This document shows, one piece after another, positions 1-7,418 of a DNA stretch of 64,000 bases (position 1 is the first letter of the stretch; each line of letters starts with the position of its first letter). A model generated the notes under the pieces. It was not told where the DNA came from. It did no database searches and saw nothing but the letters and a program-made list of their open reading frames with translations. This DNA comes from Salinivirgaceae bacterium (GTDB taxonomy: Bacteria > Bacteroidota > Bacteroidia > Bacteroidales > SZUA-534). Location: assembly GCA_024405635.1 (NCBI GenBank), contig JAKSOL010000013.1, forward strand, positions 1-64,000. Reading direction: 5' to 3'. The position numbers and the translations under genes are program-made.

Positions 1-1
1 A

Positions 2-178
2 ACAATCCCTATTTTCTTTACTTTGAGCACTTTTTTTTATATCGAACTCACGTTACTAGGCAAATTAGTTTTAAAGCAAAATGTTGGTCAAAACGAAACA
101 ATAAACATAAGCCACTTGGCACAAGGCACCTACATTGTATTGGTTGATGGCATAGCAACCAAACTAACCAAAGAATAA
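2..178 (+). CDS. C-terminal end of a type IX secreted protein (5' truncated)
   Basis: The open frame enters from the window edge and stops at 176-178. The last ~40 residues read LLGKLVLKQNVGQ, then a stretch with SHLAQGTYIVLV. This is the usual C-terminal half of a T9SS type A sorting domain (LLGK...V...LxxGxYIV). Such domains carry cargo through the outer membrane and are cleaved during surface attachment. Nothing of the functional part of the protein is in the window, so its role is unknown. The usual WPNP-type first strand is not visible in the 58 residues present, and the first ~15 residues look atypical, which could reflect an assembly edge or frameshift. A hairpin terminator follows at once. 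Confidence 0.55.
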   Translation, partial: TIPIFFTLSTFFYIELTLLGKLVLKQNVGQNETINISHLAQGTYIVLVDGIATKLTKE

Positions 179-199
179 GATTTTCAACTCTACATTTTA

Positions 200-243
200 A
201 ACAAGACGGCCTTAAGAACATAGTTTTTAGGCTGTCTTGTTTT
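200..243 (+). terminator. Intrinsic terminator after the T9SS fragment
   Basis: A 13-bp stem with one G:U pair (arms 200-212 and 229-241) is followed by a short T run. It closes the truncated gene on the left. Confidence 0.7.
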
Positions 244-291
244 GCAATATTCATACTACAACGTAACAAATAATTGTAACAAAATCGCAAC

Positions 292-324
292 AAAAAAGGC
301 TGCCGGAGAAACCAGCAGCCTTTT
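292..324 (-). terminator. Intrinsic terminator of xylB
   Basis: The stem AAAAGGCTGC/GCAGCCTTTT lies just 3' of the xylB stop on the minus strand. The A-run at 292-297 becomes the U tail of the minus transcript. Confidence 0.75.
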
Positions 325-360
325 GTTATTATATAAGTTCTACTTATATCAAAGTATGAA

Positions 361-1851
361 TTACATAACTTTTGACAAACGTGTTTTCCACAAATCGTAA
401 GCAGCCTCGTAAGCCGATTTGTTGTTAACGTCAGGTTCAACAGTTAAAATATGCTCAAGAGTGCTAAATGCCTCGGCACTATCTTTGTAAATACCAGCAC
501 CAATTCCTGCACCTTTTGCTGCACCTACCGAGCCATCGGTATCGTACAAATCGATGGTAGCACCAGTAATGCTTGCCAAAGTTGAGCGGAACATTGGATT
601 TAAGAACATATTAGCATAACCAGCATGAATGTTTGTAATCTTCATACCCATTGCCTCCATAATCTCAATTCCTTGTTTGAACGAGAACACAATACCCTCT
701 TGTGCGGCACGCAACAAATGCTCTTTGCGGTGAATGTTGAAGTTGATACCTTGAACTGAGCAACCAATTTCACGGTTTTGAAGAATACGTTCAGCACCGT
801 TACCGAAAGGAATAATGCTCAAGCCATTTGAACCAATTGGAACAGAATCGGCCAAAGCATTCATATCAGAATAAGAGCAGCCCTCAGGAGCTACATTGCG
901 TTTCATCCACGCGTTAAGAATACCTGTACCATTGATGCAAAGCAATACACCAAGACGAGTTTGCTCATCGGTGTGGTTAACGTGAGCAAATGTGTTAACA
1001 CGACTCAATTTGTCGTAATTAACCTCACCAAGCACACCATAAACAACACCAGAAGTACCTGCGGTTGCAGCAATCTCACCAGGATTCAACACATTCAAAC
1101 TCAATGCATTGTTTGGTTGGTCACCACCACGATAAGTAACAGGAGTACCTTCTTTCAAGCCAAGTTCAGCAGCTGCTTTAGCTGTCATTGTACCTTGATT
1201 GCTGAAAGTTGGAACAATGGTTGGAATTAACGACTCGTCGAAACCATAGTAATCAAGCAAGAATTTTGCAACCTTATTTTCTTTAAAGTTCCACATCATG
1301 CCCTCTGATAGACCCGATGCAGTAGTTGTTATCTCACCAGTCATCTTCATAGCGATATAGTCGCCAGGAAGCATGATTTTGTAGATTTTTTCATACAAAG
1401 CAGGCTCGTTTTCTTTAACCCAAGCCAATTTAGACGCTGTAAAGTTACCAGGTGAGTTCAACAAGTTGCTCAAGCACTTTTCAGAACCAAGTTCGTTAAA
1501 TGCTTTTTCTCCGTAAGGAACAGCACGCGAATCGCACCATATAATTGAAGGACGAAGAACATTTTTGTCTTTGTCGATACAAACAAGACCATGCATTTGG
1601 TACGAAATACCAACAGCCTTAACCTCAGCAGGAACAACGCCCGACTCTTTCATTACTTGATTTACCGAAAGTTTAAGGTTTTCCCACCACATTTCTGGCT
1701 CTTGCTCTGCCCAACCTGGCTGAACTGCGGTAATTTTAGCCTCTGTTTTAGGGAAGAATGTGCTAGCAACACACTTTCCAGTTTCAATATCAACAAGGCT
1801 AGCTTTAACTGACGAACTACCAACGTCAACTCCTAATGTGTACATATTCAA
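361..1851 (-). CDS. xylB: Xylulokinase, FGGY family
   Basis: Phosphorylates D-xylulose to xylulose 5-phosphate with ATP, feeding the pentose phosphate pathway in the cytoplasm. The 496-residue length is normal for the family. The N-terminal phosphate-binding motif GVDVGSSS (7-14), the QPGW..Q.P..WW segment (44-56), the xylulokinase QMHG signature (85-88), LPGDY (161-165) and the catalytic-base motif GGDQ (D244) are all visible. A second Met at residue 3 could equally be the start. The gene stands alone: no xylA, xylose transporter or regulator is adjacent, so another FGGY sugar substrate cannot be excluded, although QMHG favours xylulose. No clear -7 box was found upstream. Confidence 0.93.
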   Translation of the reverse strand: MNMYTLGVDVGSSSVKASLVDIETGKCVASTFFPKTEAKITAVQPGWAEQEPEMWWENLKLSVNQVMKESGVVPAEVKAVGISYQMHGLVCIDKDKNVLRPSIIWCDSRAVPYGEKAFNELGSEKCLSNLLNSPGNFTASKLAWVKENEPALYEKIYKIMLPGDYIAMKMTGEITTTASGLSEGMMWNFKENKVAKFLLDYYGFDESLIPTIVPTFSNQGTMTAKAAAELGLKEGTPVTYRGGDQPNNALSLNVLNPGEIAATAGTSGVVYGVLGEVNYDKLSRVNTFAHVNHTDEQTRLGVLLCINGTGILNAWMKRNVAPEGCSYSDMNALADSVPIGSNGLSIIPFGNGAERILQNREIGCSVQGINFNIHRKEHLLRAAQEGIVFSFKQGIEIMEAMGMKITNIHAGYANMFLNPMFRSTLASITGATIDLYDTDGSVGAAKGAGIGAGIYKDSAEAFSTLEHILTVEPDVNNKSAYEAAYDLWKTRLSKVM

Positions 1852-2204
1852 AATATTTTATTTATACATTTTTGCTTGTAAAAATAAAAGCAACTGTACA
1901 TTGATTGCTTTATTTTTTAGACAAAAAATAGTATTAATGCGCCAAACTAAAAACCTAAAAACTACCACCAAAAATATTAAACGAATTTGATTTACAACAA
2001 ATTACACGCATCAACTAGCAACAAGCACGGCATGTAAAAAAAGTTAAATTTTACTATTATACCATTTTTACATTGCTTTTATAACATAATAGACACCATA
2101 AATTTACATTTCACAAACTGACAGAAGATGGCAAGAATCTAAGGCCTCGCAAATGCATATTTTTTAAGCAAAACACGTAATTGGAACTTTTGTAACATAT
2201 ATAT
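1852..2204. other. AT-rich intergenic region between divergent xylB and lysC
   Basis: About 350 bases without a coding frame of note. It must hold the xylB promoter on the minus strand, but no TAnnTTTG box could be assigned. A loose inverted repeat (ATGTAAAAA near 2033, TTTTTACAT near 2065) is of the kind expected by chance in such AT-rich DNA. Confidence 0.5.
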
Positions 2205-2235
2205 ATTGCGCAAGGTGAAAAAGTAGATAAATTTG
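2205..2235 (+). promoter_or_regulatory. Promoter of the lysC-lysA leader transcript
   Basis: The -7 box TAAATTTG (2228-2235) matches the Bacteroidetes TAnnTTTG consensus and is followed by CGCC. A partial -33 element ATTG (2205-2208, consensus TTTG) lies 19 nt upstream, the usual spacing. The predicted start near 2241 gives the leader ORF at 2254 a short 5' UTR. Confidence 0.6.
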
Positions 2236-2253
2236 CGCCGCAATTTTTTAAAA

Positions 2254-2325
2254 ATGAAAGGGTTGAAAAACATAGTTAAGATAAAACAGGTCAAACGCAT
2301 AAAACCTGTGTATAAACGTATGTAA
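2254..2325 (+). CDS. Lysine-rich leader peptide (23 aa) of the lysC-lysA operon
   Basis: This short ORF runs from ATG 2254 to TAA 2323-2325, directly behind a promoter box and ahead of the lysC attenuator. Seven of 23 codons are lysine (residues 2, 5, 9, 11, 14, 17 and 21; six AAA, one AAG), with two further arginines. It has no features of a functional protein. As in the his, thr or trp leaders, ribosome stalling on the cognate codons would report shortage of the operon's end product, here lysine. The caveat is that AAA is common in AT-rich DNA, so lysine richness alone is weak. The case rests on its position relative to the switch downstream. Confidence 0.6.
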   Translation: MKGLKNIVKIKQVKRIKPVYKRM

Positions 2326-2376
2326 AAAGCCCTGATATAAGTATGAAATTCAGATAATTAATATGTAAGTCGGGGT
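2286..2376 (+). promoter_or_regulatory. Putative antiterminator and pause hairpin of the lysC leader
   Basis: Two structures were worked out by hand. A 6-bp hairpin ACAGGT (2286-2291)/ACCTGT (2304-2309) lies inside the leader ORF. GCCCTGA (2329-2335), starting 4 nt after the leader stop, can pair with TCGGGGT (2370-2376), five Watson-Crick and two wobble pairs, extendable by one more wobble. That helix occupies the 5' arm of the terminator at 2367-2393, so the two are mutually exclusive. A ribosome at the leader stop would cover 2329-2335 and favour termination. One stalled on upstream lysine codons would leave it free. No energies were computed. Confidence 0.55.
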
Positions 2377-2397
2377 TTGTATAATTCCGACTTTTTT
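2367..2397 (+). terminator. Attenuator terminator upstream of lysC
   Basis: A perfect 7-bp stem AAGTCGG (2367-2373)/CCGACTT (2387-2393), extendable by two G:U pairs, with a run of six T from 2392. It ends 35 nt before the lysC ATG and 42 nt after the leader stop, so it would block the operon unless an antiterminator forms. Confidence 0.75.
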
Positions 2398-2432
2398 GTG
2401 TATATAAGTTAAACAAAAAAATAAAACGCAAG

Positions 2433-3752
2433 ATGCAAGTACTAAAGTTTGGAGGAACCTCAGTTGGTTCACCAGAAAGAATTAAAGAGGTGGCCCGTTT
2501 AATTGACGACGGAAAACCAAAAATCGTAGTGCTATCGGCAATGTCGGGCACAACAAATGCTTTGGTTGAAATTTCTAACTATTTGTACAAAAAGAACTTT
2601 GATGCAGCAAGTGAAAAGATTAGCGCATTGGAGCAAAAATATTTTACAGTAGTTGACGAATTACTCTCAACCGAAAAATACAAAGCTCTTGGCAACGACC
2701 TTATCAAAGGACATTTTGGATATATCCGCTCGTTTGTTCGCGACATGTTCACCATGTACGAGGAAAAGGAAATTTTGGCACAAGGTGAGCAAATTTCAAC
2801 AGCATTGATGAACTACTACCTACAAGAAAGCGGTCGCCACTCCGATTTGATTTCGGCTTTGAACTTTATGCGCATCGACAAAAATGGAGAGCCAGACGAC
2901 TATTACATTCGCGAGAACATTAACCGCGAGTTGCGTCAATTAGGCGATTACTATCTTGTTATTACACAAGGATTTATATGTCGCAATACAATGGGTAAAG
3001 TTGACAATCTACAACGTGGAGGTTCCGACTACTCTGCTTCAATTATTGGTGCTGCAGTTGATGCTGAAGAAATTCAAATTTGGACTGACATTGACGGCAT
3101 GCACACCAACGACCCTCGTGTAGTTGACCATACTCACGCTATTGCCGAACTTTCGTTTGACGAAGCTGCTGAGTTGGCATACTTTGGCGCAAAAATTTTG
3201 CACCCAACTTGCGTGGTTCCTGCAAAATTGGCAAACATTCCTGTTCGTATTAAAAACACACTTGAACCATCGGCTGCAGGAACAATCATTAAAAAAGATG
3301 TTCCAAAAGTGCCAATTCGTGCAATTGCCGCAAAAGACGGCATCACTGCAATCAAAATTAAGAGCGACCGTATGTTGATGGCTCACGGTTTCTTGCGCAA
3401 AGTATTTGAGATTTTTGAAACCTACGAAACTTCTATCGATATGGTTACCACATCGGAGGTTGGTGTTTCGGTTACCATTGACAACACAAAAAATCTTGAA
3501 CCAATTCTTTCAGAATTGCGCAAATATGGTACTGTTGAGGCCGAAGGCGATTACGTAATTGTTTGTGTAGTTGGCGATCTTTCGGCTCAAGTAAACGGCA
3601 TTGCTGCTGTTGTATTAACTGCAATGAAAAACATTCCAATCCGCATGATTTCATACGGTGGTAGCAACTACAACATCTCAATGTTGGTTAAATCAGAATA
3701 CAAGAAACAAGCTTTGCAAGATTTGAGCAAAAACATTTTCAAAGAATTCTAA
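2433..3752 (+). CDS. lysC: Aspartate kinase (monofunctional)
   Basis: Phosphorylates aspartate, the first step toward lysine, diaminopimelate, threonine and methionine. The 439-residue protein opens with the nucleotide-binding motif KFGGTS (5-10), has the RGGSD substrate motif in the middle of the kinase domain, and ends in two ACT-type segments (about 300-439), the usual site of feedback inhibition. It lacks a homoserine dehydrogenase domain. The partner gene lysA starts 14 nt downstream, and a lysine-rich leader and attenuator precede it. Together these point to a lysine-responsive isoenzyme, though allosteric specificity cannot be read from sequence. Confidence 0.95.
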   Translation: MQVLKFGGTSVGSPERIKEVARLIDDGKPKIVVLSAMSGTTNALVEISNYLYKKNFDAASEKISALEQKYFTVVDELLSTEKYKALGNDLIKGHFGYIRSFVRDMFTMYEEKEILAQGEQISTALMNYYLQESGRHSDLISALNFMRIDKNGEPDDYYIRENINRELRQLGDYYLVITQGFICRNTMGKVDNLQRGGSDYSASIIGAAVDAEEIQIWTDIDGMHTNDPRVVDHTHAIAELSFDEAAELAYFGAKILHPTCVVPAKLANIPVRIKNTLEPSAAGTIIKKDVPKVPIRAIAAKDGITAIKIKSDRMLMAHGFLRKVFEIFETYETSIDMVTTSEVGVSVTIDNTKNLEPILSELRKYGTVEAEGDYVIVCVVGDLSAQVNGIAAVVLTAMKNIPIRMISYGGSNYNISMLVKSEYKKQALQDLSKNIFKEF

Positions 3753-3766
3753 AATCTTGAACTACA

Positions 3767-4909
3767 ATGAGTTTCGATTTAAATAAATTTCAAGAAATCA
3801 AAACACCATTTTATTGGTACGATGTTGATTTGCTAGAACAAACTTTGAAATGCGTAAAAGAAAATGCCGATAAATACGGATACAACGTTCACTATGCAGT
3901 AAAAGCCAACGGCAATTTGGGCATTTTACGCAAAATGAAAGAGTTTGATTTTGGTACTGATTGCGTTAGTGGCAACGAAATTAAACAAAGTATTGCAGCG
4001 GGCATCGATCCAAAAAAGATTGCGTTTGCAGGTGTTGGTAAAAGCGACGAGGAAATAACCATCGGTTTGGAAAATGGCATTTTTTGCTTCAACTGCGAAT
4101 CGATTCCTGAACTTGAAAACATTAACTCAATTGCAGGCAAATTGGGTAAAAAAGCCGACGTTGCTTTGCGCTTGAATCCAAATGTGCACGTTTCAACGCA
4201 CCACTATATTACTACTGGTATTGAAGAAAACAAATTCGGTATTAACGAGTGGGATTTTGAAGAGGTGATTGCTGCTTTACAAAACATGGAGAATGTAAAT
4301 CTAATAGGATTGCACTTTCATGTTGGTTCGCAAATTCTTGATATGCAGGATTTTAGAAATCTTTGTGTACGCGTAAACGAATTGCAAGAATGGTTTTATG
4401 CTCACAACATAATTGTTGACCACATTAATGTTGGTGGAGGTTTGGGCATTAGTTATACACAACCAAACGAAGAACCAATTCCTGCATTTGCCGAATACTT
4501 CAAGGTTTTTGCTGAAACTTTGAAACTTCGTCCAAAGCAACAACTTCACTTTGAGTTGGGACGTTCGTTGGTTGCTCAATGCGGCAGTTTGATTACCAAA
4601 GTGCTATACGTAAAACGCGGCGTTAACACCAAGTTTGCCATTGTTGATGCAGGTATGACTGAATTGATTCGCCCTGCATTGTACCAAGCTGTTCATAAAA
4701 TTGAAAACATATCGAGCAACTTGCCTAGCGAGAGATACGATGTTGTTGGCCCAATTTGTGAATCGTCAGACTGCTTTGCAAAAGGTATTGACATGGCCGG
4801 AACAAAACGTGGCGACTTGTTGGCAATTCGCTCAGCTGGCGCTTATGGCGAGGCTATGGCTTCAACCTATAACTTAAGAACATTGGTAAAGGGTTATTTT
4901 TCAAAATAA
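3767..4909 (+). CDS. lysA: Diaminopimelate decarboxylase
   Basis: PLP enzyme that decarboxylates meso-diaminopimelate to L-lysine, the last step of the pathway. It has a fold-type III alanine-racemase-like barrel and 380 residues. The PLP lysine is in YAVKAN (K46). HFHVGSQ (183-189), the phosphate-binding glycine run GGGLG (223-227), ELGRS (263-267) and the active-site CESSD (331-335) are present. It is co-transcribed with lysC, so first and last enzymes of the branch share one control point. It is shorter than typical proteobacterial LysA (~415), as is common in Bacteroidetes. Confidence 0.95.
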   Translation: MSFDLNKFQEIKTPFYWYDVDLLEQTLKCVKENADKYGYNVHYAVKANGNLGILRKMKEFDFGTDCVSGNEIKQSIAAGIDPKKIAFAGVGKSDEEITIGLENGIFCFNCESIPELENINSIAGKLGKKADVALRLNPNVHVSTHHYITTGIEENKFGINEWDFEEVIAALQNMENVNLIGLHFHVGSQILDMQDFRNLCVRVNELQEWFYAHNIIVDHINVGGGLGISYTQPNEEPIPAFAEYFKVFAETLKLRPKQQLHFELGRSLVAQCGSLITKVLYVKRGVNTKFAIVDAGMTELIRPALYQAVHKIENISSNLPSERYDVVGPICESSDCFAKGIDMAGTKRGDLLAIRSAGAYGEAMASTYNLRTLVKGYFSK

Positions 4910-4930
4910 CAAGCAACCGATATACAAACA

Positions 4931-4964
4931 AAAAGCCGCAATTTTATTGATTGCGGCTTTTTTT
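4931..4964. terminator. Bidirectional terminator between lysA and the ALDH gene
   Basis: An 11-bp stem AAAAGCCGCAA/TTGCGGCTTTT flanked by A-run and T-run lies between the convergent lysA and aldehyde dehydrogenase genes. It can serve both. Confidence 0.85.
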
Positions 4965-4982
4965 ATGCATTAAACGTTGTGT

Positions 4983-6374
4983 TTACATCAATCGCTTTAC
5001 CAAAGCAAAAAATTTATATGGCATGTAGCGGAATGGCAAATCGAACCAAGTAGGAGTAGACACAACACCTCTGCAATGAGTAAACGCATCAAAACTCAAC
5101 TTACCATGATAATGTCCCATTCCTGAATTACCAACGCCACCAAACGGCAAGTTTGCATTAACTATGTGCATAATGGTGTCGTTGATGCAACCTCCTCCCG
5201 ACGATGTGCGTTTTATCATATTCCAACCATCGCGCTCGTTGCCAAAATAGTAGAATGCAAGAGGTTTTTCGCGGTCGAGAACAAAATCAACAACTTGGTC
5301 GGCAAATGACTTTTGACCATCGGAGAAAGTAATTACTGGGAAAATTGGGCCAAAAATTTCCTCGGTCATTATTGGCGACGAAAGGTCTTCAACTTCAATC
5401 AAAGTGGGCTCAATGTAACGTTGTGATGCATCGGTTTGGCCACCACAAATAATCTTTCCGTTTGATAAATAGCCACTTACACGTTCAAAAGCCTTGTCGG
5501 TTACCATTCGCACAAAGTGCTTGCTTTCGGCAACATTTTGGCCATGTAAAAGTTCAAGACTACGTTTAAATTCAGCCACAAATTGTTCATTTACATCGGC
5601 ATGAATCAAAATATAATCGGGAGCAATGCAAGTTTGACCCGAATTAAGAGTTTTTCCCCATGCAATGCGGCGAGCTGCAAGTTTTATGTTTGCAGTACGG
5701 TCAATTACACAAGGACTTTTACCGCCAAGTTCGAGCACAAGTGGCGTAAGATGCTCGGCGGCAGCGGCCATAACAGTTTTGGCCAAAGCTGGGCTTCCGG
5801 TAAAGAATATCAAGTCAAATTTTTGACGAAACAGGTATGCGTTTACTTCTCTATTTCCTTGAACAACAGCCACATAATTAGAATCGAAGGTATCAGCAAT
5901 CATCTGCTCAATTACAGCCGAAACATTTGGAACGTATGGCGATGGCTTGAGCACAGCAGTGCATCCTGCTGCAATGGCTCCAACAAGTGGATTGAGTAAA
6001 AGTTGTATTGGGTAGTTCCATGGCGACACAATAAGAGCACTTCCAAGAGGCTCTTTAACAATGTAACTGCTTGAACCAAATATGGCAATTGGAGAATGTT
6101 TACGCTCGCGTTTTGCCCACGAGCGCACATGTTTACGAGCCTCGCGTATTTCAGCATTAACCAAACAAATTTCAGTAAGATAAGCCTCCTCATACGATTT
6201 ATGCAAATCGGTCCAAATAGCTTCGGCCAGCTTACTCTCCCATTTTTTCATGGCAGCAGCAAACTTTTTAAGCATTGAAATTCGATATTGCACACTAAAA
6301 GTTGCGCCAGTTCTAAAATACTGACGTTGAGCTTTTAGCATCGCATCAATTTGTATTGACGAAGTATTTTCCAT
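4983..6374 (-). CDS. Aldehyde dehydrogenase, class 3-like
   Basis: NAD(P)-dependent oxidation of an aldehyde to its acid. The 463-residue length and the LELGGKSP motif (E215 at 214-221) match the short class 3/coniferyl-aldehyde-type ALDHs. The catalytic cysteine is in SGQTCIAP (C249), and SPWNYP (117-122) supplies the oxyanion Asn120. The C-terminus ends in an aromatic, basic tail (FRYMPYKFFALVKRLM), like the membrane-associating tails of fatty-aldehyde dehydrogenases. It starts 3 nt after the SDR stop, so the two are one operon: alcohol to aldehyde, then aldehyde to acid. The substrate is unknown; a lipid-like one is a guess from the tail and partner. Confidence 0.88.
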   Translation of the reverse strand: MENTSSIQIDAMLKAQRQYFRTGATFSVQYRISMLKKFAAAMKKWESKLAEAIWTDLHKSYEEAYLTEICLVNAEIREARKHVRSWAKRERKHSPIAIFGSSSYIVKEPLGSALIVSPWNYPIQLLLNPLVGAIAAGCTAVLKPSPYVPNVSAVIEQMIADTFDSNYVAVVQGNREVNAYLFRQKFDLIFFTGSPALAKTVMAAAAEHLTPLVLELGGKSPCVIDRTANIKLAARRIAWGKTLNSGQTCIAPDYILIHADVNEQFVAEFKRSLELLHGQNVAESKHFVRMVTDKAFERVSGYLSNGKIICGGQTDASQRYIEPTLIEVEDLSSPIMTEEIFGPIFPVITFSDGQKSFADQVVDFVLDREKPLAFYYFGNERDGWNMIKRTSSGGGCINDTIMHIVNANLPFGGVGNSGMGHYHGKLSFDAFTHCRGVVSTPTWFDLPFRYMPYKFFALVKRLM

Positions 6375-6377
6375 AGT

Positions 6378-7184
6378 TTATTTACGTCCTGTAAAGTGAT
6401 CCATTGTGTGATAAACGCCCACCACTTCGCCAAAAATAAAATCGAAGACACAAGTAGGCAACAGACCTTGCCAAAAGCGAATGAAATGGAAACCGAATGG
6501 AATGCCTGCAAAATTTTTATTGCGCTCAATGGCTCGCAAAATTTTCTTTGAAGTTTTTTCAGGATCAAGAATTGGGAACAACCACGACGAAACGCCATCA
6601 AACATACCAGTATTAATGTAATAAGGTGCAACTGTTGTGATGCGAACTTTGCTTTTAGCAACAGCCAACTCGATGCGAACCGAATCGCTCCAACCAATTG
6701 CAGCCCATTTACTAGCTGCATAAATGCTCATTTTAGGGTTTGAAAGCATTCCGGCAGCCGAAGCTATGGTACAAATATGACCGCAGTTTCGAGCAATCAT
6801 ATCGGGCAACATTGCATGAGCAACATACATTGGAGCAATTGCATTGATGGTCATTGTGCGATCAATGTCTGAAATGGTGTTTTGGTCAAACGTTTTGTTG
6901 CTTGTAACAACACCTGCACATTGGATTAAGATATCAATATTGCCACATTCGGACACTGTTTTGTTGTAAGCATCAACCACATTATCGTTTTTCGACACGT
7001 CAACTTTGTAACCTGTTGCTTTTCCTATTTTTTCGTGTTCAGCTACTACTGCAGCAATATTTTGCTCGTTAATATCCCAAATAACTACTTGTTTGGCTCC
7101 TTTTTCTAAAGCCATTCGACCCATAATTTTTCCAATACCAGAAGCTCCTCCAGTAATTAGGACTGTTTTTTCTGCAATTTTCAT
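6378..7184 (-). CDS. Short-chain dehydrogenase/reductase (retinol/17-beta-HSD type)
   Basis: Classical SDR of 268 residues: cofactor motif TGGASGIG (11-18), CAG (89-91) in place of NAG, structural N114, catalytic S142 and YAASK (Y155, K159). D37 after the second strand favours NAD over NADP. The C-terminal ~50 residues, with an aromatic-rich FGFHFIRFWQG stretch and a hydrophobic end, resemble the membrane-associated SDR16C/retinol-dehydrogenase and 17-beta-HSD11 group. It is first gene of a two-gene minus-strand operon with the ALDH. Together they would oxidise an alcohol to an acid. The real substrate cannot be told from sequence. Confidence 0.85.
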   Translation of the reverse strand: MKIAEKTVLITGGASGIGKIMGRMALEKGAKQVVIWDINEQNIAAVVAEHEKIGKATGYKVDVSKNDNVVDAYNKTVSECGNIDILIQCAGVVTSNKTFDQNTISDIDRTMTINAIAPMYVAHAMLPDMIARNCGHICTIASAAGMLSNPKMSIYAASKWAAIGWSDSVRIELAVAKSKVRITTVAPYYINTGMFDGVSSWLFPILDPEKTSKKILRAIERNKNFAGIPFGFHFIRFWQGLLPTCVFDFIFGEVVGVYHTMDHFTGRK

Positions 7185-7418
7185 AGATTAAATTTTATAT
7201 TTATTTGAATAACAAACCTTTAGAATAAAATCACTTTTTTGGTTTTAGCATCAGCAAAAACATATCATTACTAAAATGCAATCATTTTATAAACAAAAAC
7301 AATCGTAAATTGTTATACATTATTTAAACACAAAAAGTTACACAATAATTATGCCTTTTAGTTTCTTTCTAAAAAGGAAGATATTTGTTAGTTTCACAAA
7401 CTTTTCAATACAACTGAT

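Noticed and set aside
2100..2432. L-box lysine riboswitch ahead of lysC
   Set aside because: The region from the promoter to lysC is only about 190 nt, and I could not recognise the five-helix L-box core. The leader peptide and switch explain the terminator better.
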